In this document: in pieces, positions 53,551 through 64,000 of the stretch
Numbering within the stretch: position 1 is the stretch's first letter
Layout of the letters: each line of letters begins with the position of its first letter
The notes under the pieces: model-generated
What the model was told of the DNA's origin: nothing
Database searches by the model: none
Seen by the model: only the letters and a program-made list of their open reading frames with translations
Made by a program: the position numbers and the translations under genes
Assembly (NCBI GenBank): GCA_022605405.1
Contig: JABYQQ010000002.1
Span: 2,170,001-2,234,000 of the forward strand
Origin: Earliella scabrosa
Taxonomy: Eukaryota; Basidiomycota; Agaricomycetes; Polyporales; Polyporaceae
DNA length: 64,000 bases
Direction: 5' to 3'

Positions 53551-54975
53551 CTACTCTCCGACTAGCTCGTGAGCCTGGAACTTGGAATCAAGATAGTAGA
53601 TGCTATATTGCCGGAAGAGCTTCTTCGGTTCTTGCACCCATTCCTCGACCATCTTGAAGATCACGTTCCTGTCCTTCTGTTCCTTGACCATGCGCTTGTA
53701 TTCCAGTAAGTATGTCATCCCGTCTTCGTCGAGATACTTATACGCATCCTTCTTCACGTAGAGGCTCTTCGACAGCTTTGCCCCTGACCAGTCAATCATC
53801 AGCGGTGCGTAGACGATAAGCGGGCACGTCCTGTTCATGGCTTCCCTTAGCTCCGGCTCTGCTACCTCTCTCAACAGGTCCAGCTGGCGGAAGAATAGCT
53901 GCTCTTGGTACATCCCCGCGTAGTCCGCGCCAGTGACACGCATATGGACATGCTCCGGAAAGGGTTGACGTGGGGTCCGGCTCGCCTCGGTCTCTCTTAT
54001 GCTTACCATCGCACGCGCGAGGTTGCGGATGGGCGTGTTGAACTCGATGCGCGCACGCTCGTCCGCATCCTCCAGCGCGAGCGTATACGGGCCATGCGTA
54101 GGGCACATGAACGTGATGGTCGTCTTCTCGGGGGTGACGCAGTAAGTGTTGTTCACCCCATGTTTGTCCGCGCAGCCGCAGCCCTCGACGGGACACGCGC
54201 TGCGGATCGCGAGCGCCTCACGCTGCGGCGCGAGCTCGCCCGCGATCCGCTCGCGGTCTACGATGATGGCGCGCAACGCGTCGCGCATGGCCGGCATGCG
54301 CATGAGGTCTTCTTGGTACGCGACGGTATACTTGACTGCGCCGCCGACGAATATGGAGAGCTCCTCGAGGAGCGCGTGGTAGTCCGGGAGGAACGTGTGC
54401 ATCGCGCCCGTCGCGCGATGGCTGTACTGGTATACGATCCCGTCGATGACGGCAGTCCGCGCGCTGTCAGGCGCGGTGTCGACGAGATCGAGCTGGACGA
54501 CGACGCGGAGGTCGTCGACCCAGTCCTTGGGAGAGGTGCCCCCCGCTGCGAGCGCGCGCGCTCGAAGCGCGGGGTACTCGTTCTGAAAGAGCCGCGCGAG
54601 GATGAAGGCGAGGGCGAAGGTGACAATCGTCCCCGCGTGCGGGCTGTTGTTTGGCTGGGCGCCGATGTGCACGGTGAGCGTGGATGAAGTGGTGTCCGCG
54701 GTGAGCGAGACGGCGGAGTCGGTGTCGTCGACGTTGTGCGAGCCCTTGTCAGAGCCTGCAGCTGTCTGTGCTGTCGTGTCTGCGGTCGTGCGTGGAAACC
54801 GGGCGGACGCGGGGATGAGCCCCAGGTAGCGGAGGAGGGGTTTGGCGAGCTCGCTCTCGAAGACGTAGGAGGCTGCGCCGAGTGGGTTGTGCACGACCCC
54901 GTCGTGCCGGGCGGCGAAGAAAGGCTGCTTAGGCTTCGGGCGCCTGAATAGAGAGAAACTTTGAACGCCACCCAT
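53551..54975 (-). CDS. class I aminoacyl-tRNA-synthetase-like protein, copy 1
   Basis: An intronless ORF of 474 residues starts at 54975. Residues 108-117 (PNNSPHAGTI) fit the class I synthetase HIGH signature, and KLSKS (400-404) fits KMSKS, so the nucleotide-binding Rossmann core seems complete. Between them are Cys clusters (CPVEGCGCADKHG and FMCPTHG) that may bind zinc. After KLSKS only about 70 residues remain, too few for a normal anticodon-binding domain. The layout recalls class I lysyl-type enzymes or nucleotidylyl transferases. Substrate is unknown: it may charge a tRNA unusually or activate an amino acid or small acid for other use. TATATAA lies about 105 nt upstream. A paralogue lies at 61148-62698. 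Confidence 0.78.
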   Translation of the reverse strand: MGGVQSFSLFRRPKPKQPFFAARHDGVVHNPLGAASYVFESELAKPLLRYLGLIPASARFPRTTADTTAQTAAGSDKGSHNVDDTDSAVSLTADTTSSTLTVHIGAQPNNSPHAGTIVTFALAFILARLFQNEYPALRARALAAGGTSPKDWVDDLRVVVQLDLVDTAPDSARTAVIDGIVYQYSHRATGAMHTFLPDYHALLEELSIFVGGAVKYTVAYQEDLMRMPAMRDALRAIIVDRERIAGELAPQREALAIRSACPVEGCGCADKHGVNNTYCVTPEKTTITFMCPTHGPYTLALEDADERARIEFNTPIRNLARAMVSIRETEASRTPRQPFPEHVHMRVTGADYAGMYQEQLFFRQLDLLREVAEPELREAMNRTCPLIVYAPLMIDWSGAKLSKSLYVKKDAYKYLDEDGMTYLLEYKRMVKEQKDRNVIFKMVEEWVQEPKKLFRQYSIYYLDSKFQAHELVGE

Positions 54976-55076
54976 GTTGTTCGTGGTGTCGTCTTTGTGG
55001 TATCGTTGGTGGTGGTGGTGTTGTTCGCGGTAGTGGTGCTCGAAGGGTTGCAACTCACACAGACTCGAAGGGGTCC

Positions 55077-55083
55077 TTATATA
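55077..55083 (-). promoter_or_regulatory. TATA box of synthetase-like copy 1
   Basis: TATATAA on the minus strand lies 102 nt before the ATG. Confidence 0.5.
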
Positions 55084-57606
55084 GGCCCCTTGCCTGCCGT
55101 TGAAGTGGCGATGAGTCACACTGCCTCGTGTATTCTGGACTCTCCTCAGCTGTTCTGGGATATTCCGGCCTGTACGTGATGTGACTCGAACTCGATGCGA
55201 ACTCTTGAGGATAGTTGAGGATGGGGGAGCAAAAGGCATGCCAGTCTAGAAGACACGGCGTCCGGTCCGAGTTGTACTCAATAGCAACTTGGCGATCGAG
55301 TCCGACAAAGGTCCTTGAAGTGCGTCAGAACGGCCGGATGACTCGATCCAAACCGCGGTGCCACTTGGTATGATCTAGATCTATTGCTCATTGTCGCAAT
55401 GAAATCATGGCATTTGTGCCTTCTGAGGATTCCCTAGCACTGTAGCCATCACCAACAACGGCAGGTGTGGACTACGAAGTTGTCATCTCCTTGGACTCCT
55501 CGGTCGTCATCTCCCTCGTCATCTGCTATTTCATATTCCTGCATCGCCTCGTATTTCATATTCCTACAGTGCTTCCCATCCCATTTCCAATACTCATGTA
55601 CAATACAAATCCCCTTCGCACAGCCCCCTTTCTTCTATTTCACATGGACATTTACTCTCTGTAAGTACCACATACATGCCTCTGGGCTTGTACCACTCCT
55701 GTAACACCACTGTTGCCGATGAATAGATACTTTTCTACTTGTCACTAGAAGTCTACTTGTGCACCTGAACGCCATAAGTAACTTCAACCTTAACACTGTG
55801 CATTAGATGCCTATCCCCCAAAGCTTCCCCTCCTACCACCCTTTCAAAGAATTGCCACTCTACATACCGTCCAGTGCTTTCAAGCTTTTGTCAACAACTC
55901 AGCTATTTCCTCTCCGTCAAGCTCTGACAATGTGCACAGCCAGCAAGCGGATGCTGATCTCACTTGAGGTCCCGACTTGCGTCTTTGCTATCGGAAACGC
56001 TGTACCAGTGCCACCTGCCGCTGAGGAGAGCAAGAATGTCCCTAAGACGTTCGCAGAGCTTGTGCTGTGGCTTCACTGAGTGCAGTGAGTCAACTCTGCT
56101 ACATATGAACTGCCAGACCCTGAGGGGTAACCTGAATTAACTACTCGACCAGCCTTTGCTCTGCTAAACTGGTCGAGACCGTGACTTGACGCGTGACGTC
56201 ACGCGTCAATCGGACCGACGCGCTACCGCCACCGCCACTCTCTGACTCTGTACCCCTCAATCCCCCAAGCGGCGCTGCACGCAACACATGTATCCTAATC
56301 AGCAACCCAAACCGGCCCGCAAATTATTGGAATGTACGTGTCCTCGCGATCTCAGACACCTGATCATGTGGGATGAGCTCTTTTGAATGTCGACCTATTA
56401 CCGTTGAACATCGCACTCGACAGGTTTCTACCGAAACATCTCTATCCAGCCAAGCCACGAACAGCTCGACAACCTCCGCGAGCAGATCTCCCACATCTCC
56501 GGATGCGAGGCTTGCACCGTCAACCGACTGAGGATGTACTATACCAAGAAGCGTTTGGTGCACACTGGCAAGTCATGGATGCGGTGAAAGGGCTGCGCCA
56601 CACTCAGCTCGAGGTCCATCAGAACACGTACGTCGCCCCTTACAACTTCGTTCCTCCGACCCTGTCGCTCAACTTGACACCTCGACTTTGATCTACGCAC
56701 CGGGTAATGCAGGCCGTGTACGCTCGCAACAGCTCAGCGCGCTCGCCAACACCAGCCATGCAGCGTTGACCGCGCCGCCTCTCCCAGACGAGCACGTACC
56801 GAAGACATTCGTCTAGATCTCGAACGCGTTTTTAGAGCCTCGAGGCTGGGGTGTATGCGCATTTTGGGCTCGTCGCCGTTGAGCCACAGACGGCGCCGCC
56901 ACAGCCGTTCCCTTCCAGGACTCCTGCGTCTCTGGCCGATGAGATCGGCACACAGTGCTAGCCTGCTCTGAGATTACATAGCTTCTCTTGCTGTGAGTGC
57001 TCATCTTCGACGTTGCGCGTGTCCTGTGGTACGGAGTGCGTGCGGACGCTGACTCTGACTACCTACAGGCTACAGCCTATCATAATATCGCGCACCCCCG
57101 TCCGTGATACCAGCCTGTGTCCATCCAGTCTGCCATCCGAAGCTCCTCCTCCATTGCTGTGATTTTCGCTTGTGTCCTCCTGTAATCTCGATTACATATA
57201 GCACTGTTAAGTCACGTCGTCTCCTTGAAGTTCTATGCATCTCCCGTGTTTGCCGTTGCCAGTGCTCCTAGTAAGTATATTCAAGTGGTGTTTGTCGTTG
57301 GATAGCTTTGTCTGCGATGTAGCTCGATGTACTATACATGTTCTCTCGAATGTTCGCATCTTGATTTTTCGTCTGAATTTCGCCCGCATGCTGGAGGAGG
57401 CGTGGTGGAGCGCACTTGGAGCGCACTTATCGCCCGTGGGCGCTACCAACGTCAGTTTGCTCGGCTGTGACGCCGCGTGACTGGTATTGTTGCCACTCAG
57501 GCCAACCGGCCCGGGGTGTACCGGCCCAACGGTTCCAGCACCTCTAACCATTTCTCCGCGCAAGTCTGCGCGCTTGTCAAGTCAGCTCTCTCTGTCTTCC
57601 ACCACC
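55084..57606. other. intergenic, about 2.5 kb, with a homeodomain-like fragment
   Basis: Most of the span shows nothing. A 90-codon plus frame at 55807-56079 is possible but unsupported. A homeodomain-like exon fragment at 56424-56586 is listed separately. The right end holds the FunK1 upstream region. Confidence 0.4.
56424..56586 (+). pseudogene. homeodomain-like exon fragment
   Basis: After an AG at 56423, one frame reads FYRNISIQPSHEQLDNLREQ and then ISHISGCEACTVNRLRMYYTKKR before a stop at 56584. The arrangement Q-x-D-x-L-x-x-Q-I-x(4)-G-C-x(3)-T-x(6)-Y is shared with the 131-residue protein at 49597-50176. No good upstream or downstream exon can be joined in phase, so it is likely a relic or an incompletely recognised gene. 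Confidence 0.4.
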
Positions 57607-60600
57607 ATGGCTCCACACAAGATACCCCCGCAGGGCATCCCGGGCACCCCTATCATATACAGGCCATTCGACCACTGGTATGGTCGCCTACCGAAGATCC
57701 AAATACGGGCCACCGCCGGCGAGAAGCAATTCAACAACCTGACAGACTGCCCGGACTGCACGATAATCATGCGGTACGCCCAGTACAAGACTGACGTGCT
57801 GGGAAATCTTGCCGCCGAGTTCAACGCTGGTCCTCTATCCAAACGCCGCGTGCTCGACGTCTGGTTCACCTTCAACAAGTTCCTGGGATATCTGCCGATA
57901 CTGGTTAAGAAGGGGAAGGACAAGGCAGCTGCGCGCAAGCCTGAGGAAATTACCGAGAAGGAGTACTCGGAGGCATGGGTACGTGTCCTAACCATCGTGT
58001 CTTCGTCAGCGTCACTGATGGGTCCGCAGCTACGGGTCGACCGACAACACGAGCTGTGCCCGGGCCACTTCCTCCACCTGTCCGAGAACAAAAACGAGAA
58101 GACGGACTCGGACAGGTACAAGATCGACGGGGCCTTCATGGCACTCAAAGACCGCGACGAAGTCGTCCCCGACGCCCCCAACTGGGTGCTCCAGCGCATG
58201 GGCGCCGAACTACGCGGCAAGACGAACAGCGACTCCTATGATGACGGCTCCAACTACTACGATTGGGATCCTGACTGGGACGCGCTGACACACAAGGTCG
58301 GGGGCGGGCAGGTCATATCGTGCAACAAGCACAACTTCGCGTACCAACATCGGACGGCGATGTACCGCCTCTTCATCGACGGCGAGTGCTTCCGGGCGAT
58401 GCGCTGGGACAGAGCCGGCGTTATCGTCACCGAGGCGATCAATTACGTCCGCAGCCCGTCCGGGACGAAGGCGCTCCTTGAGGTTCTGTACGCGTTCTCG
58501 AGGCTCACGCTGGAACAGAAGGGCTACGATCTGACGGCCGTCCCCCTTCTGAAGAATTCGTGCGGGTGGCAGCGCATGGACAAGCTAGGTGAGAATTGCG
58601 ACGACGATCTCAACCACCAGGAGGGTCCAATCACCAAGCCTGTCCATCCCGTATTCATCGACCCCTCTGCCCCCCTGCCCGCCTACGAGCTCTCTGCGGA
58701 GGACGACCGCCTCCACCACGATCCGACGTGCGTCTGCGAGGACCACTTATTGCACGCACTCCCTGTCCTCCCGGTATGGGAAATCATCCGCAGGATGTTT
58801 CGGGACACGCTGGTCGAAGGTTACCCTCGATATAGGATTAGGTTGGGGGGAGAGGACTATCTCATCGCCAAACACATCTTCCTCGCGCCCACGATGGTCG
58901 GCCGGGGCACTCGTGGGTACATCGCGCTCGAGTGGAGGACGCAGCGCCTTGTGTTCCTCAAGGACGTGTGGAGGCCGCACTTCCCGGGAGTGCCTTCGGA
59001 AGGCGAGATCCTCTCCGAGCTCAACGCCAACGACGTCCCGTACATCCCCCAGCTCATTCACTACGAAGACGTCTGCTACGAGGACGGGACGCCACAGGAG
59101 ACGGAGACGTCGAAATACTCGCCTAGCACCGGGAGCAAGCGTGTCGAGCCCGGTCCGCCTTTCCTGCCTGCTATCTCGGAGTGGCAACAGGTCGCGACCG
59201 AAGACCCGACGGTGAAAGGTAGCGAAGCGGCGACCGCCTTCCTCCGCCAGTTCCCCGATTCGGCACCAAGCAAGCTTCAGCACATCATGACTGAATCCGA
59301 AGTCATCGTGCCTCCTCCATCATGCATGTCCGCGCCCACGGGCGACGGTACTATCGTGATCCCGGCCGGCAGGAGCGAATCGACACGCGGAACGAAGCGC
59401 ACTGCCGACGATGTCGCGGCTGAGGATCGGCGGATTCAAGGTACTGGGTTGCGCCACCTCGTCCATTCGCGCATCGTCACGCGGGACATTTGCTTGCCGT
59501 TCATGGAGTTCACGAACAGTCGGCAGTTGGTTCAGATAGTGCTGGAATGCATCGTCGGTCAGTGTTGAGTCCTGAATGTCTCGAGACTCTCGCACTGATG
59601 TCTGGAACACAGCGCACGAGGATGCGTACGTCAAGTGCAAGTACCTGCACCGGGACATCAGCTCCGGCAATATTCTCATCCGGCTTGTCATACGAAAGAC
59701 GGAAGAGGGATATTCTGTCGATTGGGAGGGCATGCTGAGCGATTGGGAGCTTGCGCAGCATGCCGACATGGACGCCGCGCTGCATTCACAACGGACGGTA
59801 TGTCTTCCGTGCTCTCTGCGCATCTAGCGTGATCTGACGCGCCAACAGGGAACATGGGATTTCATGTCTGCGCATCTCCAGCACAGCCGCCCTGGATTGC
59901 CGTCAACGGTCGCGGACGAACTCGAGGCCTTCCTCCACGTGCTGGTCTACGGCGCTTTCCGACGCATGAACTCTACGCTCACGACGATCACGGAGTTCGA
60001 CAAGATTTATTTTGCAGGCTCCGCTATCAACGACGGAACGCTCCCACTCAGGAAGACTTCGCCCATTGCCAAACGCGAGTCGGTTGTGACTCGTGGCGTT
60101 CTCACTTGCGGGGGCGACGCAGTGAGATTCTTCTCTCCGCACGGCAACGACAGGGAGAAACATCCGCTGAACGGCCTGATTGCCCAACTCCTGGAGATAT
60201 TCCACTCTCGCTATGTTGTCGATGCTTGGGAGAAGCACTCGCACACTGCCGGTCCCAAAACCCCCGTTCGGCAGAACCCCAAGCCCCCCACGACTCACCG
60301 GCGCGACAATTCCTCCTTGGCGAGGATTGAGTCCCGACTCAAGGACATGCCGCGCAAGCCAGTCTCCATTCACCGTTACGAATACGGGCCCAAACAACCG
60401 CCCGAGAAGATGTTTGCGAACGTCAAGCTTCTCGCGAACCACGCTGCCGTCCGCGACCTGTTTTTCGCGTACTTCTCCTCCGACAAGCTCTTTTGGCCGG
60501 CCAACGACGTAGTCGCGGACCGTATGTTTGCAGATGAAGTGGTTGTAACGTCTGAGCCGGATCCTCCCCCGCTCCCTGCTCCACTGGTGCAGCCTCATAC

Positions 60601-61087
60601 CTCTGCGCAGGCCTCAGCCTTCCCGGGGCCAGCTTCGCCCCCGCCTCTTGAGCAAAGTTCTCCGGATCACGATGCCCTCGATGCGCCCAAACCCGCGAAG
60701 AGACCACGTCGCGAGCCGGTTCGGAAGGACCTCCCTGACCCATCGACTCACATGGGGCGTGCCACACGCAGTCGAAGTGCAGCAAATCCTGCTGCTGCCA
60801 ATGCTACGGCCGCATCTCTTGAGTATGTGCAACCCACTTCCTCCACAGCTGCTTCTATTGACATTCCTCGCCGGGTGACCAGCAGCCGCCAGACGCGCTC
60901 CTCGATCAAGCAAAAAGCGACCGCAGACACGAAAACGATCGCGGGGGACAGCGGAGTTGTACGTGGGACTGGGAGAGTGACGAGGGCGGGTACCCGCCCC
61001 AATGCACGGTCTCGCCGACAGAGCAGCGGCAAGGGTCCTGCGAAGACGACGTCCACCGCGGGCAAGAGTCGTACTCGTCGTAGGTAA
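57607..61087 (+). CDS. FunK1-type fungal protein kinase
   Basis: Exons 57607-57978, 58030-59557, 59613-59797 and 59849-61087 (introns 51, 55 and 51 nt) give about 1,107 residues. The kinase core is split by intron 3: an N-lobe-like region precedes it, and exon 3 carries YLHRDISSGNIL (catalytic loop) and SDWELAQH (metal-binding DWE in place of DFG), both typical of the Agaricomycete-expanded Pkinase_fungal family (PF17667). Exon 4 gives GTWDFMSAHL and the helical C-lobe (DELEAFLHVLVYGA), followed by about 250 polar, basic residues with KRPRRE and a C-terminal KSRTRRR, suggesting nuclear localisation. FunK1 kinases are implicated in fungal development, but this gene's targets are unknown. It converges on the synthetase-like gene that ends at 61148. 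Confidence 0.9.
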
Positions 61088-61147
61088 TCTGTATCGGTAG
61101 TCTTCATCGTCTCGACGCCCGGGCCGATGAGGCCGCCCCTTGATGTA

Positions 61148-62698
61148 TCATACTGTATAGAACACTCTTTGGGCCCTTGCGACGCCGTACCCCAGCAGAA
61201 GACACAGCGCGACCCAACCGAGAGGAAGTTGGGTCGCGGCCTCCCGCAGCATACGGAGCCGCCCTCGCCCTTCCGCGACCAAGAACGTGAGTCGCAGGTA
61301 CTCCACGCTGTAAACCCGTCCGTAGAGTTTCTTCGGCTCGTCCATCCACCCTTCGACCATCTTGAAGAGGACGCGCACGTCCTTGCCCTCGTCCGCCATC
61401 CTCCGGTACTCGAGCAGGTATCCCAGCCCCGCCCACTTGAGGTACTCGTACGCGTTCGTCTTGACGTAGAGGCTCTTCGAGAGTTTCGCCCCGGACCAGT
61501 CAACTATCATCGGCGCGTAGGAGATGTACGGAGAGTACCGGGGCTCCTCGTCGTACGGGAGCCCCATGCACTTCGCGAGGGGAGAGAGCTGGCGGTAGAA
61601 GAGCTGCTCCTGGTATACGCCCGCGTAGTCCAGCCCCGTCACGCGCATATGGACACGGCGCGGGGCGGCCTGTCCGGGAGCGTGGCTAGCGGCTGTGTCT
61701 GCCATGTACACCAGGCCGCGTGCGAGGTTGCGGAGCGGGGTGTTGAGCTCGATACGCGCGATCGCGTCGGGATCTTCGAGTCGGATGCTGTACGCGCCGT
61801 GGTCGAGGCAGTGGAAGGTAACGGTCGTGCTCGTCTCGTCGACGGCGTACTCGTTCCGGACGCCATGCTTGTCCGCCATGGAGCACCCCTCGACGGGGCA
61901 CGCGGAGCGGATCGCGAGACACTCGCGCTCCGGCGCGAGCTCGACCGCGAGGCGTTCGCGGTCCTGGATGATGGCGCGCAGTGCGTCGCGCATGGCGGGG
62001 CTCCGCATCAACTCGTCCTGGTATGTGACGTCAAAGTCGACTTCGTGGTGGACGTGCGCGGAGAGGGCGGCGAGGAGCTCATGGTAGTCGGGCAGGAAGG
62101 AGTTCATTGCGCCCGTAGAGCGGTGGCTGCGCTGGTACACGACGCCGTCGATCGTGACGGTCTTGCTGTTGTCGGGCGCGGTGTCGACGATGTCGAGCTG
62201 GATGACGGCACGGACGTGCTCGGTCCACTGCGACATGTCGTGTCCGGACGCGAGCGCACGTCTGTGCAGCTCGGCGTATGCGCGCTGGAGGCGCTGCGCG
62301 AAGAGGAATGCGTGCGCGAAGGTGATGATCGTCCCCGCATGGGGACTGTTGTTCGGTTGCGCGCCGACATGGACGAAAATGGTCGTCTCCGATGGGCCGG
62401 GCGCGGCGACGTCGTGCAAAGATATCCCGGAGTCGGTGGGAGGGAATGAAGTGGTCCCTTCCCGCTTCGTCTCGGGTGAAGAGAGCGACGATGCCTTCGG
62501 CGACGAGGTTGGGAATCGCGCAGAAGGAGGGATCAACCCAAGGACGCGCAGGGCCGCTTTGAAGGGTTCCCTCTGGAAGACGTAGGACCCTGCGCCCAAG
62601 GGGTTGTGGACGACTCCATCGTGTATTGCATGAAACCATGGTTCGTTTGTCTTCAGGAGCGACGGAAAGTCTTCCTCGCCGCTATGGGTGTCCGTCAT
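61148..62698 (-). CDS. class I aminoacyl-tRNA-synthetase-like protein, copy 2, with C-terminal membrane segment
   Basis: An intronless ORF of 516 residues starts at 62698, closely similar to copy 1 at 53551-54975 (shared DGVVHNPLGA, LGLIP-SARFP, PNNSPHAGTI at 115-124, DWSGAKLSKSLYVK and MVE-W--EPKKL). Both class I signatures are intact. The Cys cluster is reduced: CPVEGC is kept, but the following GC and the later CV of copy 1 are replaced, so zinc binding may differ. The C-terminus runs about 40 residues beyond copy 1 and includes a hydrophobic segment (LPLGWVALCLLLGYGVA), suggesting a membrane tail anchor. TATAAAA on the minus strand (62931-62937) is a possible promoter. Substrate unknown. 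Confidence 0.78.
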   Translation of the reverse strand: MTDTHSGEEDFPSLLKTNEPWFHAIHDGVVHNPLGAGSYVFQREPFKAALRVLGLIPPSARFPTSSPKASSLSSPETKREGTTSFPPTDSGISLHDVAAPGPSETTIFVHVGAQPNNSPHAGTIITFAHAFLFAQRLQRAYAELHRRALASGHDMSQWTEHVRAVIQLDIVDTAPDNSKTVTIDGVVYQRSHRSTGAMNSFLPDYHELLAALSAHVHHEVDFDVTYQDELMRSPAMRDALRAIIQDRERLAVELAPERECLAIRSACPVEGCSMADKHGVRNEYAVDETSTTVTFHCLDHGAYSIRLEDPDAIARIELNTPLRNLARGLVYMADTAASHAPGQAAPRRVHMRVTGLDYAGVYQEQLFYRQLSPLAKCMGLPYDEEPRYSPYISYAPMIVDWSGAKLSKSLYVKTNAYEYLKWAGLGYLLEYRRMADEGKDVRVLFKMVEGWMDEPKKLYGRVYSVEYLRLTFLVAEGRGRLRMLREAATQLPLGWVALCLLLGYGVARAQRVFYTV

Positions 62699-64000
62699 TG
62701 TTCGGCGATATCAGGAGGTGATGTTCCTGTGGGTGACGGACCACGGTGCCAGTGGAGACTGGACTAGAGGAGAGTTGTCCGACTCACGTAGGGTCTTCAC
62801 AGATTGCACAAATCCACTGCAGATGCCCACTGGCCAATGGACGTCTGCAGAGGAGCACTGCAAGGCTGAGGATGTTGTTTGGAGGGGGGAAGAGAGAGTC
62901 GGACGGGCATCATGTCTATCTGGTGGCGTGTTTTATACCAGTCGTCGTGACTCGTCTACGCCAAGAACCCTGATATTGGCTTCGATCCCCAGCGATCGGC
63001 GCGTGGAAGCCCGTGATGGAGGGGGTTGATATTATGAAGCAGGTTGAAGGTTGCATGCCTTCTGAGTTTCATCTCTGCAGGCCCCTGAATGGTTTACAAT
63101 GTTCATCATCCCAGCAGCCACATCTCCTGTGGCTTCTGATCCAAGCAAGTCTCGAGTGTAACGCCTTCGAACATTCACAAGTGAGACAAGGACGTGTTGA
63201 AGCCCGACAAAGGTTTGTGGCCAAGTTGAGAAGCGGACAAAGTAGGTTCACACATGCTCGGCTAACACGCCGCTCAGCGCTTGGGTAACTTCATGCCCGT
63301 CGCGACACATGGTCCTACTTCGCAGACAGGTACGTTCATTCCATTTAAGTTATGTTGGGGTGGCCTGCTGAACGATCTGTCAACATTCTAGCCGTTGTCC
63401 TGAATCCTCGATGCAGTACCGGACATTGAATGGATGCTCTCATCCGAGGCAATTTCTTCTCGTACTGCCTTGATCCAAGAGACAATCTGACCAACTATGT
63501 CGCATTAGCACCGACGCTAGCAAAACCCACACCGTCGACCCACCAAGGGAAGAGGAAGTCCGCACGACTTCAACCTCCGAGTTAATAGTTGCCATCCAAA
63601 TGAGCAATCGCCGTGGCCACGTTCTCTTCCTGTACGACAATGTTACGTCTCTGCAAACCCATCATGCTTCTAGTCGCTGACTGAAGCACAGTATTATGGG
63701 TCCGATTCGTCAAAGGAGCAGGTACGCGCCGCCAATCCCCATCTGGCGCTCTGTGTCCTTCATTTCCGCTCGTGTGCGTTCCCGCGACACTCGTTCATCA
63801 ACCACGTTTCTGGATCATGCATATACCACCGCGGCGAATGTTCTGGTCCTCGGATCGCAACGCATCCCGAGCACTTGTACAAAGTCCGGACGGCCTGACG
63901 AGCTGGGCAATACAAGTCAGCCTGGCGATGCGTCTATCACAAACCAATGACCTGTTAAAGGCAGATGGACCCGGGGGCTGGAACGGGAGGAAGACGGTCG
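62699..64000. other. intergenic to window end
   Basis: The left part holds the upstream region of synthetase-like copy 2. Small frames at 63440-63640 and 63696-63950 have no clear protein character, and no supported gene is seen. A gene may begin beyond the right edge. Confidence 0.4.

Noticed and set aside
53905..54687. Plus-strand open frame of 260 codons
   Set aside because: Antisense shadow of synthetase-like copy 1.
55807..56079. 90-codon plus-strand ORF as a gene
   Set aside because: No recognisable domain, signal peptide or exon partner; length is within chance expectation for this region.
61127..62449. Plus-strand open frame of 440 codons
   Set aside because: Antisense shadow of synthetase-like copy 2; the frame is open because of biased codon use on the real strand.

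Overview
The window is nuclear DNA of a basidiomycete fungus, most likely an Agaricomycete (mushroom or wood-decay type). Pointers are the many genes with 49-66 nt GT-AG introns, a FunK1-type protein kinase, a DUF6533-type membrane protein, a HET-domain protein, repeated F-box-like genes and a chromodomain Ty3/Gypsy retrotransposon. I see no rRNA, tRNA, CRISPR or prokaryotic operon.

Layout. 1-14187: two tandem PKA-like (AGC) kinase genes. The second is split by a 10,614-bp LTR retrotransposon (2949-13562, minus strand) with apparently identical 216-bp LTRs and a 5-bp target duplication, so the insertion is recent. The element carries gag-protease, an in-frame UAG, pol (RT, RNase H, integrase, chromodomain), and a third long ORF of unknown function after pol. 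14869-21615: a HET gene and two F-box-like genes, each with one or two apparent 1-nt frameshifts. 23278-33025: a small one-TM protein, an unknown protein, an intact minus-strand F-box-like paralogue and a DUF7330-like protein. 33292-42556: a doubtful gene, an RRPPAI-repeat ORF, a PARG-type (DUF2263) ADP-ribose hydrolase, a secreted NPP1/NLP protein, a multi-pass membrane protein, and a gene built around a tandemly duplicated exon-intron unit. 43233-53357: a DUF6533 protein, a two-TM protein, a small homeodomain-like protein, a micro-exon gene and an ASCH-domain protein. 53551-62698: two paralogous class I aminoacyl-tRNA-synthetase-like genes on the minus strand, flanking a large FunK1 kinase gene on the plus strand.

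The genes are not an operon or an obvious pathway cluster. The most unusual items are the retrotransposon (UAG-separated gag and pol with a downstream stem-loop, hairpins, and the extra ORF) and the pair of stand-alone synthetase-like genes that keep both class I signature motifs. Exon limits were placed by hand from splice signals and reading frame. Those of the DUF6533 gene, the unknown gene at 25.5-27.2 kb and the doubtful gene at 33.3-33.9 kb are the least certain.
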